The notes below the pieces were generated by a model that was given only the letters and a program-made list of their open reading frames with translations, had not been told where the DNA came from and ran no database searches. DNA of 64,000 bases from Hyaloscypha bicolor E (Eukaryota; Ascomycota; Leotiomycetes; Helotiales; Hyaloscyphaceae). The translations under genes and the position numbers were made by a program. Below are positions 13,095 to 23,660 of this stretch, piece by piece. The stretch spans positions 992,001 to 1,056,000 of the forward strand of contig NW_020194693.1 of assembly GCF_002865645.1 (NCBI RefSeq), written 5' to 3'. Within the stretch, counting starts at the first letter, position 1. The number at the start of each line of letters is the position of its first letter.

Positions 13095-14352
13095 TCAACT
13101 CGAAGGCCCCGCCCCTAGAGGTACGGCATGCGCGTCCACCTTCGCACCGCTCAGCGCAGCCCGTCCCACATCACTCTTAAAAATATCGACCGCACAGCTC
13201 ACCTCGACAAAGTCTTCCAGCTCCTCACTAACAGTCTTCAGCTTCTCTTTCACGCTGTTTACGCCCTCGAACCCTACGATATGTCTCGCTGGAGGATTCT
13301 CGTGACCCCCTATTGCTGTCAAAGCGTGTACTGTCTCCATTACTAGTCGGTCTCGAGCTTCACTGGGCAGGCGTGGGTACCGGGAGACTATTTTATTCTT
13401 CTTGGAGGAGGAGGGGCGTGAGGGGTCGTTGATGCGGGTTTCGGGGTGGAGATTTACCACGTTGGTTAAGATGTCTCGCAAGCCTGGTGCTGGGTTAATC
13501 GAGCTTTCATATTGGGGTAATTGTGGTGCAAAGGTAATCTTATTCGTAAGCACCGAGATCTCTTTATTTGGTTGCACGATCGTAAGTTTGATGTTAAAGG
13601 GCGCGATTTCATATGCCAAGGAGTCGCAGTATCCTTCCAGCGCCCAGGTCGCGGCCGAGTATATTGGCGTCCCAGGTGTCCCAATGTGACCTCCGATTCC
13701 AGTCAGGATTATCAAATGTCCGGTGTGCTTTTCTCTTAGAAGGGGGAGTGTGGCTTTTATGAAGTTCACTTGGCTGAAAAATATTGTTTCGAATTGGTCG
13801 CGGACCAGGTTTTGGGTTGCTGCGTTGGTGGAGAGTTCTTCGACTGTGCCTACTACCGCTATCCGATTGTTAGCTCGTGCAGAGAAAACGAAATGGGTAG
13901 AGGAAAAGGATACCTTCTGATGTGCAGCAAAGCAAAATATCAATCCGTCCAAAAACTTCAACTGCTTCTGCAACAGCAGCACCACATTGTCCCATCACTC
14001 GCCCATCACATCTTATCCCTCGTATCCTGTCCTTCCATCCCTCTCTATCTCTCCCCCCGCTCTTGCACTCGTTGATCAGTTCTCTGAACTCTGCACTTCG
14101 GTCCTCGTCTTCGATTTCGTGGGGTGGCAGGCCGGCTGCGACGTAATCTCCATGCGCAAGTAGGAGTCTGATCAACCGCACAGCTAGAGGTGATAGCGAC
14201 GACGTGAGGAACCAGACGCGAGGTGAGTTGTGTGTTGCTGCTGCTTGTCAGCTTCATGCTCGTTCTTGCGATGAGGGGCACTCACGGAAGGAAGCTGCGG
14301 GAATGGGGATCTTCGTCGCGGACGCTGCCTCTGACATCTTGCGTTCGGCCAT
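13095..14352 (-). CDS. Short-chain dehydrogenase/reductase-like protein with atypical active site
   Basis: Three exons, 14286-14352, 13914-14237 and 13095-13858, encode 384 aa. Introns are 48 nt (14238-14285) and 55 nt (13859-13913, with a GCTAAC branch site). The fold is SDR: PRVWFLTSSLSPLAVRLIRL at the first strand and helix, FGRIDILLCCTSE, AVVGTVEELS, GHLIILTGIGGHIGTPGTP, and IYSAATWALEGYCDSLAYE. Two hallmarks are altered. The nucleotide-binding TGxxxGxG motif reads TSSLSPLAV, and the YxxxK catalytic pair reads YSAATW, with Trp where Lys is expected. The rest (ALEGYCDSLAYEIAPFNIK) is well preserved, so the protein is probably expressed but may act as a pseudoenzyme or with altered chemistry. 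It is convergent with the NRPS-like gene and divergent from serC. Confidence 0.8.
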
Positions 14353-14367
14353 TGTGCCTTCTCACCC

Positions 14368-14577
14368 TGAGTCAATGGACTTTATGAGAAACTTGAAGCA
14401 TTTTCGTCCCAAGGGATAGGAGGAAAGAGAAGGAGACGGACTTATCGGCAGTTGGAGGAATACGAGGCTGAGGTGTGTCGTCGGCAATTGAGGCGAGGCT
14501 GACAACAGGGGCATTCCTTGGCACCGAACCCCACTACTGTACGAAATGAAAAATCTGGGGAACCTTGACCTGACTCA
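14368..14577. promoter_or_regulatory. Two Gcn4/CPC1-type sites in the SDR-serC divergent promoter
   Basis: TGAGTCA lies at 14368-14374 and TGACTCA at 14571-14577, both within the 577-bp space between the dehydrogenase start and the phosphoserine aminotransferase start. TGASTCA is the recognition sequence of the bZIP activator of general amino acid control (Gcn4 in yeast, CPC1/CpcA in filamentous fungi), which is known to control amino acid biosynthesis genes. Binding is inferred. Confidence 0.5.
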
Positions 14578-14929
14578 TCCAACAAAAAAATAACCCTTGC
14601 AGGAGACCATACAATTGAGATTGTTTAGAGCTTTCCTCGAACATTGGATAGACACTGAATACTGTAAGTAATGGTTTCTCATTTTGAGTACATTCCCCCC
14701 ACGCGGATTGCTGTGCGCCCTCCGCAATCGGAGAAAATAGACATACATCAGGAGGACCCAATGATTCATTGTCCGAGATGAGCTTTGAACGTTTAGATGC
14801 TCCATGCCCTCAATGTTCCATATCCTTCCGATACATTCAATCAACTCCCTGGGCTTCAATTCTTCCAGACAGATATCTAACGGAGCCAGAGGCGATTGTC
14901 CCGAATATCCCCGAACATTTAAATACAAT

Positions 14930-16277
14930 ATGCCGGAGCGAGCAGATATCACATACTTTGGGGCCGGACCAGCTCTTCTTCCTACGGACGTTCTAGAGAC
15001 TGCAGCAGCATCTTTGGTGAATTTTAATGGCACCGGCTTAGGGCTTGCAGAGCATTCTCATAGGTCACAGCTGGCGTCGAATATTGTCAATGAAGCAAAG
15101 AAGGATTTAGCCACATATTTGGATGTACCAGACGACTATGACATATTGTTCATGCAGGGTGGTGGAAGTGGAGAGTTCTCGGCGACTGTGTACAATCTGG
15201 TTGCAGTTTGGGTGGAGCGACGGAAACAGAGGATCCTGAAGGATCTTGGGGTCGAGGACAACAAACAGCTACCGGAGAATGTCATAAAGGAGCTACAAAA
15301 GGCGGTCGATGAAGAGCTGAAGATCGATTACCTCGTCACTGGATCTTGGTCATTGAAGGCTAGTCAGGAAGCCGCGAGGTTGATCGGCCCGGAACACGTC
15401 AATGTGGCAGCAGATGCGAGGGAGGTCAATGGAGGGAAGTTTGGCAAGATACCGGAGGAATCGACATGGAAGCTCTCGAAGAACCCGGCGATGGTGTACT
15501 ACTGCGACAATGAGACGGTGGATGGTGTGGAGTTTCCCCGGTTTCCCGCGGTTCTGGCGCCGAAGGGAGTTGATGAACCGATTGTGGTGGCAGACATGTC
15601 CTCGAATATTCTCTCCAGACGGGTGCCGATCAAGAACTTCTCAGTCATCTTCTTCGGAGCACAAAAGAATTTGGGGAGCACTGGAGTCACCGTGGTCGTT
15701 ATTAAGAAGAGTCTGCTTCCACCTACCGTTGCGAATGCAGAGCCATCGCTTGTACGGAAATTAGGTATTCCCAATGGCCCGATTGTTCTTCAATATTCTA
15801 CCATTGCCAAGAACAATAGTCTTTACAACACCCTCAGCATCTTCGACGTCTTCATTGCTGGCCAAGTTCTCAAAAAGTCGCTCAACACGTTCCCCAACAA
15901 AGTGGATGGGCAGCAAGCTCTGTCAGAAAAGAAAGCGAACTTGATATATGCCGCACTGGACGCACATCCGGAATCATACAAAGTCGTCCCAGACAAGAGT
16001 GTACGCTCAAGAATGAACATTTGCTTTCGAGTCACACATGTGAGTCCCGTATATTCAACCTGAATGTATCCCGCTAACCTAGAACAAGCTGGAATCGGGC
16101 ATCGATGATTCTGAGAAAACATTCCTGGAAGGCTCAGTCGGAGTTGGTCTCACCGGACTCAAAGGCCACAGAAGCGTTGGTGGCATCCGGGCTAGCAACT
16201 ATAACTCGATATCCTTGGAAGGTGCGGAGAAGCTGGCGAAGTACATTGAGGAATTTGCTGCCAAACCGAGGAAATGA
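14930..16277 (+). CDS. serC: Phosphoserine aminotransferase (EC 2.6.1.52)
   Basis: Exons 14930-16039 and 16083-16277 encode 434 aa. The 43-nt intron (GTGAGT...CCTAG, with a GCTAAC branch site) joins FRVTH to NKLESGIDDSE. The start at 14930 gives MPERADITYFGAGPALLP, matching the family start; a longer upstream frame without homology was discarded. The enzyme is a class V PLP aminotransferase that makes 3-phosphoserine from 3-phosphohydroxypyruvate and glutamate in serine biosynthesis. Visible motifs are MQGGGSGEFSA near residue 80, TGSWSLKASQEAARL, VVADMSSNILSR and FFGAQKNLGSTG near 240-250, whose Lys forms the Schiff base with PLP. The C-terminus GLKGHRSVGGIRASNYN is characteristic. Probably cytosolic. 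Two TGASTCA sites upstream fit cross-pathway amino acid control. Confidence 0.93.
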
Positions 16278-16692
16278 AGTTTTCACTTGATTGTTCCTCC
16301 TTGGCCTGGTTCATTTGCATTCCATGGAATATTTTTTTCCGACAGTAGTTAGGACATTCAATCTATAAAAGTTTGCTCCTAGACTTACTGATTTAGAGAG
16401 GTTGGCTTGGGAAGCTTTGGAACATGTCGCCTTTCAGCCATAATATGAGATCATTGTTCGAGAGCCAGTGGGTACGTTTTTTCAAGAATCCCTCGGTTGT
16501 TCTCGGTTGTCCAGTTACATTGTTTCTTGGTAATCGCCTCTTTTCTTACCTCCGATTTGATTTCAAATCAAGCCCCAAAATGGATAAGTCACGTGCGCCT
16601 TTTCTCCTCTGCGCTTCTCACCTAGTCTTTGAACCCCCTCCCCAGTGCATTCGTAGTAATCTGTACAATTCAATCCAATTCAATCCTTCAAA
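16278..16692 (+). other. Intergenic, promoter of the NTF2-like gene
   Basis: No coding signal is seen. A TCACGTGC site lies near 16588 and a pyrimidine-rich leader precedes the start codon at 16693. Confidence 0.4.
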
Positions 16693-17482
16693 ATGACATC
16701 CCATTTCAAATCTCTCTCCGAAGCAGAAGTGTGGGTTAAGAAGGTAAGATTACTTCCCTTCCCTCCCTATTCCCCTTATCCAACTTCTATAAGTGCTCAT
16801 ACTGAATTAAATATAGTTCCACGTTACAGCAGCTGATTCTCTGGATACAACGAGTTTACAGAAGTTTTACACCAAAGATGCGGTGTTGCAGTATGCAAAT
16901 ATGGAGTTATTGGTTGGGTTGGATAGCATTGAAAGGGTAATATTTTGCAATGCCTTCCACATGGCCTCAAACAACACGCCTCAAAAAATTTAACGTATAA
17001 ATCATATGAATGTATCATTCGCTGATTGTGATGAGAAGTTCTTTGGTGGTGTCTTCCCACTGTTGGAGAGCATGAAGCATGAGATCATTGAACTTAGTAA
17101 GTCACTGTGAATCTCGCTTTGGATGAAGATGAAGTCAATTTCTATACAGAGATTCACTTCTCACACCAAGAATCTCCCAATATACTAGAAGTTCTGGGAT
17201 ATTGAGTGCAACATAACCACCAAATGAAGATGCAAATGCATACTCTCACATCTTCTCTTCTAACAACAGACAGACCTTACGCCCAACAAAATCTTCCAAG
17301 CTTGTACGATCTCCTATATCGTTAAGAACGACCCTGAGAACAAGTTGATCAAGATCCCGGCAATGGGGGTCTTTCATTTGGTTGATGTGAGGAAGAACGA
17401 GAGCGGGGCTATCTTGAAAAGATTTGATGTTTATTTGGATCCAGGGGAGGTGTTTGCTAGGATTTCGGAAGTTAGGAAGTAG
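16693..17482 (+). CDS. Small NTF2/SnoaL-like protein, middle exons uncertain
   Basis: The ATG at 16693 opens exon 1 (16693-16743, MTSHFKSLSEAEVWVKK). Exon 2 is 16817-16936 (FHVTAADSLDTTSLQKFYTKDAVLQYANMELLVG...) and exon 3 is 17040-17098 (FFGGVFPLLESMKHEIIEL). The last exon, from about 17270, ends at the stop at 17480-17482 and reads NKIFQACTISYIVKNDP, then IKIPAMGVFHLVDV and LKRFDVYLDPGEVFARI. The pattern of an N-terminal helix, FYTKDAVLQYAN and a C-terminal strand pair resembles NTF2-like cone folds of about 140-160 aa, found in polyketide cyclases and small hydrolases. I could not join exon 3 to the last exon cleanly. The intervening KFWDIECNITTK segment runs into a stop with no GT donor nearby, so the gene may be damaged. 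Function unknown. Confidence 0.5.
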
Positions 17483-18673
17483 AATCGAGCCCACGACGAG
17501 GCACCGGAGGAGAGGCTGTTCAGAGAGTAATTTGATAGTTGGCAAATTGATCTGCTGTGGGTGAGAAAGACGAGAGAAGTATGCTGAATTTGATCACACT
17601 TTCCTTCCCAAATCTCACACGTGGAGAAGTCTCTCACTGATCGCTTAATCTGCCTTCCTCTACTCGTCTCAGAGAGCCACCCACCTCCATTACCCCTTTT
17701 TTTTCTTCAGAACAACCTCAATTCTACTTCCTATTTGTCGCTTATTCACGCACCTCCGGCCATTCTTCTAACCTTCCCAGCTCTTCGAGGGCTGATCATT
17801 TCTTCCTTACTTCACCTTCCCTCTCAGCTCTTCTATTTCCCCTGTTCACATGCAAGCTGCAACTACCCCATCGCCGAGGAGTTCCGCCACCTGAAGAGCG
17901 ACAATCCTCCCTCAGTTAACGTTCCATCCTAACTAACTTTCCACCCTACATTCGTCACAGCTTCAATCACCTCAACCGCCTATCAGATCTTCAACCTCCT
18001 CGAGTTTCTTTTCTCATCGCATCTACATATTACTTCGCCTCCAGCCCATTTCATCATCAACAACATCTCCAGACCACCCACCTTCTTCATACCGAACTCA
18101 GCCGCATTCAGTCAACAACGTCCATTCAATCTTTCAACCACCTCTACCTGTTATCGAGTCTTCAACCTCGTCGGCAACTTATCCTAACGACGAATTCAAG
18201 ACAACATATTATCTCCATCACATCAAACTCAACCAACCGTCACCCGCAACAACTCCCATTCAAACGGCCCACCCGAGCGACTCCTCGTTTCCATCAGTCC
18301 GAATTAGACCAGACCTCTTCAAACATACCACAAACTCAACTTTCGAACTCTATCTGCCTCAATAACTCCTCACTTCCAACCTCATCCGTGTCCCCTCTCC
18401 CCAGGCGGGATTTGAAATCGCTCTTGAGATTGCACAACATTCCCTCACTTTCAATTTCAAAGTCCCCGACCATTTGGAACATTCGAATCTCGATCACTGT
18501 GAAGTCCCACAGAGCTCTGGGTGATTGACTCTAGTCTGTTGCTTGATAAGATTCGTCTTTAAGCTGGATTCTGCAGCGAGGTATGCTGGTAGCTCAGATT
18601 TAAGCCTCGTCTCTGGAGTTTTGACTTGTTTCTGGTGCCTCAGAGGAACTTTCGTTGATCACAGCTGTTGATC
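17483..18673 (+). other. Long C/T-rich stretch, probable promoter and 5' leader
   Basis: From about 17640 to 18400 the plus strand is strongly pyrimidine-rich with many CTTCC, CCACC and ATCAAC words and no reading frame of note. Such stretches precede highly transcribed fungal genes. Here it leads into the first DUF7918 gene. A similar C/T-rich leader precedes the second paralogue (about 30330-30980). Confidence 0.4.
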
Positions 18674-20565
18674 ATGGTGTTCCTCGGTCCCCAAGGTGCC
18701 GAGATTGAGGTCCGCCTCGTGAAGCCGCCTTTCGATGCCGAAGAGTCTGCCCGGGTGTACTTTGATGAGTACGAAAAGCTTGGCACACCACATCCTGAGA
18801 AGCTCAGCCATGAATGTACTCGGTACATTATTCCCGAGAACACTGCGTACGCCGTTGAGATTACTCTTAAGAAGGGATTCGACTATGGAGACTGGGACGG
18901 TGTTATTGTAGAAGTACTCAGAAAAGTAAACAAAGCCTCCATTGGCCAGGAAATTCTTCATAAGCCGACCGATCAGAAAGATCCTCTGCCAATAGGGAGA
19001 AAGTATGTTGTGGACCGGTTCAACTATGCTATGTTAGATGGCAAGTTAACTCGTGACGCAACTCTGACATTTCGCGGGCTCAATATTGGTAAGTGATTTC
19101 TGTAAGGACCTCGATTCCATCCTTTACTAACCACAAATTAGATGAAACGCTTTCCAACCACGAGACCGATGTGCCAGGTGTTGCTCCACTCGATCTTGGT
19201 GATATCACGATTTGTACCTATAAATACAAAAACCTGACATTGCGAGATTGCCAGGGAAAACATTTCCAGAGATTACTGAAGCGCTATCAAGACAACCTCT
19301 TAACCCAGGCAAAATCGGTTGACCAGAAAAGCTTTGAAAAGCACGGAATTACACATGCAGTCGGGTGAACCTTCTGACACATCCCTATTTTATTATCTGA
19401 CTACTGACTTGTCCCAGGGTCGAAGGAGGGACTTCAACAGTAGCACTTGAGCCTCCAAAGAGAAAGAGGGTTACGTGCGATAGTGATGGACTCCGGTCTG
19501 CCCATTATCTATGCCGGAGTCAAGGTTTGCACTCCCTTCTCATTTCTGGTAAGCACTAACGCTTGATTAAGTATTCTTTGAACCTAACTCGATTGCCAAA
19601 TGCTCAATTCCAATGGAGCGTCAGCCTTGGGATTCTCTCATGGACCGCGAACGCCAAGCATGCTTCAAGACTCTCCAGGTATGGTTCTTCCTTCCCCAAA
19701 CTCGAACTGTGAACCGTCTACTGACTAAAATATTTTGGAGGCTTATGACAAAGACCGAGTATTAATGCAAAAAATATCAGAGGCTAGCCCAGGAGCGGAT
19801 ACAAAAGTGATCCAAAGGCAGCTTCTTGAACTCGGCGAAATTCCAAATCGTTGGCGAGGATGGGGACAGCTATACAAGCGAGAGAGTCAAGCCTTGTTTG
19901 AAAATCTACAGGCACATTCCCCGGAACAGACTTCACTGCTACCATGGTCCTGATGTATGAAGCTTCGCCGATCATTTTGGGAGAAGGGAGAGATACCACC
20001 AGAAGACAGGAAGGAAGAAACCGAAACCAAGTCCCCAACCGCTGTTCTTGCAGCTCTCCCAACTGTCAAGGAGGAACCTGTCGACATACACACCCAATCA
20101 CCACCAAATCGAACTCCTCCACTAACTACCAAGGAGGAATCTGTCCAGACAGCAGCACTTCCGAATGCCAAAAAACCACAGCCTGATATCATCATCGTCG
20201 ATGATAGTCCCCCTCGAGCCAACAAACGATCAGCTGCCAGCATCCCTGACCTCGCGACACCTACTATCAAAGGCGAGCCAACCTACCTCGAGAACCTCCC
20301 TGTATCGTCCATGGCAGGCACTCTTACTGCTATTGAGGGAGGACCTGTTAAAAAAGTCAAACTTGAGCCAGGACTTGAAAGTACAGGCGGTGGGGAGGAC
20401 AAGGAGCTTTTGCGTCTCAAGGAAGAAGATGAGAGGCAAGAACAAGAACTACAAGTAATGCAAAGAATGGCGGATATCTTTCGGCAACGTAACGAGAGGA
20501 AGTCGAGAATTTCTGCTCTTGAGGCGAGGGTCAAGGCAACTCCAGGACAGGCAAGTCCGAACTAG
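18674..20565 (+). CDS. DUF7918-family protein, paralogue 1 (intact)
   Basis: Six exons (18674-19088, 19142-19364, 19418-19524, 19572-19678, 19741-19911, 19963-20565) encode 541 aa. The last intron (19912-19962) starts with GC, not GT; it joins ALFENLQ to LRRSFWEKGEIPPEDRK in frame. The N-terminal half (VFLGPQGAEIEVRLVK, YFDEYEKLG, RYIIPENTAYAVEITLKKGF, FEKHGITHAVG) is the DUF7918 fold, a fungal domain of unknown function. The C-terminal half is low-complexity with repeated Lys-Glu-Glu/Gly-Glu-Pro motifs (TVKEEPV, TIKGEP, KVKLEPG), resembling SUMO-acceptor sites. It also has DIIIVDDSPP near residue 416, which resembles a SUMO-interaction motif, and ends in a coiled coil. Two further paralogues lie downstream on the same strand. 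A nuclear role is plausible but inferred. Confidence 0.8.
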
Positions 20566-22051
20566 GCGAGTTTGCTAGAGAGCGGATATGACTTTGGTGG
20601 AAGACCCTCTACTACGGTTTTGCTGATATTTCCCTTCATATTACAACAATTACGTAGCATCGTCAGTGCTCAAAGGACGGTGATTCTGGTTGGAGGCAAG
20701 CCTGGAATCTTCATACCCATTTGTCTTTGACGCCAGCAGATGCTCCTCGCATATTTCATCACATAATTCACATCTAATTCCCAAGTATATTCTCCCCAAA
20801 AATTAATGGATCCGAACGTACTTCAGAAATAATAAACTCTTTTCTCTTACCTCTCTTCGTGCAGTTGCCCCTTCTTCTTCATGATGAGTTGCATTTCCAC
20901 TTATCTCACTGCTTCTCTGCTCCTTTTCCAATTCTGCAAACAGTCAATGTACCAGATCTATTGGTAAGTCTAGCACCTTAAATGTACATGTAATCATTCG
21001 GCACTGTACAAGCCGTGCCCTCGCACATTCCCCTGCCTTAAAAGACATCATGTAAGATCTTGGCTTGAACCCAGTGCCCTAAAATTCCCAACCACCCAAT
21101 CACCAAACAATCGACAACCAAACCGTACCTCGCTCCTACCCATTCACCCCAACTGTCTCCCTTCTGCTCTCCAACCCCCAGCTCCTTTTGTCTCAACCCT
21201 GAGCACGTGATCACCCTCCTTTTCCACCTTCCTTCGCTTAAACAATCACAAGACCGGGGTCTCACTCACTCACCCTCCTAACCCAAGCGAACTCATCCCT
21301 ACCAATCGCGCGCGAATCGCCGTATCCAAGATTTATCAACGACCCTGCAGCGAACGCATGTCATTGAGCCTGACAAGGTCAGCCGCTGACGGCCTATCAC
21401 ACGATCCCCAAAAGTTCCGGAAGGTGTACCGAAGTGCGAGTCAAGATTCGCAGATACGAGGGCGTGAGTGAGGTCATGGCACGGGCCGCATGTGTTGTGT
21501 TTTGCTCTACATACAAGCAGAAGGGAGTGCTGCACCTTGATTTCGGGGCTTGAAAGTTCGAGGTTAAGTTCGAGGATTTGGAAGGCTGGAAGGCTGGGAT
21601 GGAGAGTGGCGAAGGTTGGGAAAAAGGACGGAGATGGATAGAGGGAGAGGCAAAGTCCTGAAATGTGCAGTCGTAGCTGTGCTCGTAACTCGTAGTCTAG
21701 ATTCCTGATTCAGACATGCGAATGCGAAGGGCGAGCCTCTTTAGTTCAACAACACCCTACCATCAGCCGGAAAGAAGGGAGTGAAAAATAAATTGAAAAC
21801 AGGGCAGGAGGGTAGAGGGCGCGGTCACTTGCTCTTGTCATTTCTTCGGGTTGTAGCCGCCGGGCCTGGTCAGGTTTGCGAGGTATTTGTGGATGGAGGG
21901 GTGGATGGGTGGTGAGGCGAGGAATGTGGAGGGAGGGAAGGTGTCTTATATAGCGCGTGTCCCTGTCCACCTTATGAATGGGATTTTCTTTTTCTTTTTG
22001 TGATTGTGTGGGAGTGGTCTAGGAGAGGAAGTATATTGACTGCATGTACAC
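20566..22051. other. Intergenic between DUF7918-1 and the RING gene
   Basis: About 1.5 kb with no supported gene on either strand. 21060-21290 is C-rich and 21600-21960 is purine-rich on the plus strand. The open frames present are short and lack motifs. Confidence 0.4.
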
Positions 22052-22729
22052 ATGTACCGCCCGCTCATCTCTATCCACACTTTCGGACCTGGTCTCGAAG
22101 GAGAACACTCAGAACCAGAAAGAAGGAGAGTATCGATATCGAAGCCAAAGATGGATAAGATGAAGATGGCATTCACAGTCTCGCCAATGATAAACGCAAT
22201 CCAAGCGCACCTCGACGAACAGCCTTCCTACCGCTGCACAATCTGTAAGGAAGTCATAGGACAACCGCGACTTGATGGGCTGGTCGAGACAGCAGTTATG
22301 CTTCCCTGCGGTCACATATTCGGCTCCCTGTGTATCTCTCGATGGCTAGAGGATGCTTCCACACATCAAGATTGTCCGAATTGCAGGCGAAGGATGATTT
22401 ATAGCGAATGTGGGCACCATGTCCGTCCGCTCGACATTGAGCTAAAGCCGAGGCCGGTGAGGGACGCGGATATGCCGGGGAAGTGCGGGATATGTAGGGC
22501 TGGTGGTGGGGCAGTGGAGGAGAGATTGAAGATTCTGCGGATGAGGCAGGAGGCGGAGGAAAAAGCGCTCGTGGGCATGAGGATCCAATTGCCTGGGTTC
22601 TTTGGGGCGTTCTGTAGGGGGAGTATTTTAAGTGTTGAGAGGAGGATTGAGGAGAGTAAGGAGGGATGGAGGAGGGAGTTGGAGGGGTTGTATGAAGAGC
22701 TGCGGCGGGAGCATAGGGTGGAGTGGTAG
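22052..22729 (+). CDS. RING-finger protein, probable E3 ubiquitin ligase
   Basis: A single exon encodes 225 aa. The RING core runs from about residue 60 to 110: CTIC, then MLPCGHIFGSLCISRWLED, then CPNCRRRM, which supplies the Cys/His ligands of a C3HC4-type zinc-binding RING. A second small Cys/His cluster follows (ECGHHVRPLD and KCGICRAGG). The C-terminal third is charged and helical. RING domains recruit ubiquitin-charged E2 enzymes; the substrate is unknown. The first ATG is at 22052; in-frame Met codons about 34-39 codons later could be the real start because the region before them is not conserved-looking. No membrane segment is seen. Confidence 0.75.
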   Translation: MYRPLISIHTFGPGLEGEHSEPERRRVSISKPKMDKMKMAFTVSPMINAIQAHLDEQPSYRCTICKEVIGQPRLDGLVETAVMLPCGHIFGSLCISRWLEDASTHQDCPNCRRRMIYSECGHHVRPLDIELKPRPVRDADMPGKCGICRAGGGAVEERLKILRMRQEAEEKALVGMRIQLPGFFGAFCRGSILSVERRIEESKEGWRRELEGLYEELRREHRVEW

Positions 22730-23029
22730 TATTCTGTAGGCCTTGGGTGTGATGTTCGGCGTTGATTCGAGAATCGAGGATTTGACGGAGGCTGGAAGCG
22801 GCATTTCAGCAGAAGTGTAGGTAGCTGTTGGAGTTTGGATTGGCGGTCTTGGCGCTGCCTTTGATGATACCCACCTAGATTAAGCCATTGTTGTGATTAT
22901 GCTCGTTAATTGTCTCTATTGTTTCGACTGCTTCGGCTATAATAATAGTGTATTGACATTGGAGAGTCGTGCATTGTTGGCATCATTGAGAGTCCTTCCT
23001 GAATAATAGAGAGTCGTGCATTGTCCGCT
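22730..23029. other. Convergent 3' intergenic region
   Basis: About 300 bp between the RING gene and the membrane protein gene, which end toward each other. A near-direct repeat (GAGAGTCGTGCATTGT) occurs at about 22961 and 23009. No coding signal. Confidence 0.4.
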
Positions 23030-23660
23030 TCATCGAGATAGTGTCCTTCCCTGTCTTTCATCCGGTATGCCGTCTTCATCCTCATCCTCGCTATCGTCTT
23101 TGAATCCTTCTTCCAAATCCCGAGAGAGCCGGCTTCCATCTTCATTTCGTCCTCTTCGTGCATCTAACGACAACGCCTCTCTCCTATTCTCATCAACTTC
23201 ATACAACTCCTCACCCTCCTCTTCATCGAAATCACTGCCGTCCTGTCCGTTCACCGCGAATCCATTTCGGCCGAAATCAGTCCTCCACGTCGAGGGTAGT
23301 ATACTCTTAATCAGGAAACTCCCTATTCGTTGTCGCCAGGAGGTGGTCCGGGTGCTGATGGTTTCCAACGGCAGATACTGACTGTACCGCCCGTGATATC
23401 GTTTCCATGTTGGGATCACAGCATAGGATATGACAAGATAGAGGATGAGGGAGATGAGCGCTGGAATGATAAGAGTCTGTGGGACGTCAGCAATGGCCAC
23501 AGCTGCTTCCGGACTGTCCTACCTTCAGAACCGAGAGCACGCCCATCTTTACATCATCGTCTTCATTCCCTGCAGCGTTCGGTGCTGTTCCAGGAATATA
23601 CGAGGCTCCGTTGGTCCTTCTTAACAGACCCAAGTTGTGCAGCTGCCGCTCGGACGACAT
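23030..23660 (-). CDS. Small single-pass membrane protein with acidic tail, function unknown
   Basis: Exons 23523-23660 and 23030-23476 encode 194 aa. The 46-nt intron (GTAGGA...CCCACAG, branch site GCTGAC) joins GVLSVLK to TLIIPALISLILYLVISYA. The ATG at 23660 gives MSSERQLHNLGLLRRTNGASYIPG. One hydrophobic segment (about residues 47-65, TLIIPALISLILYLVISYAV) is followed by a basic region (PTWKRYHGRYSQYLPL, RTTSWRQRIGSFL) and a long acidic, Ser/Glu/Asp-rich tail. The topology suggests a tail-facing or signal-anchored protein of an internal membrane. I do not recognise the family. Its start faces the formin gene across about 950 bp. Confidence 0.7.
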
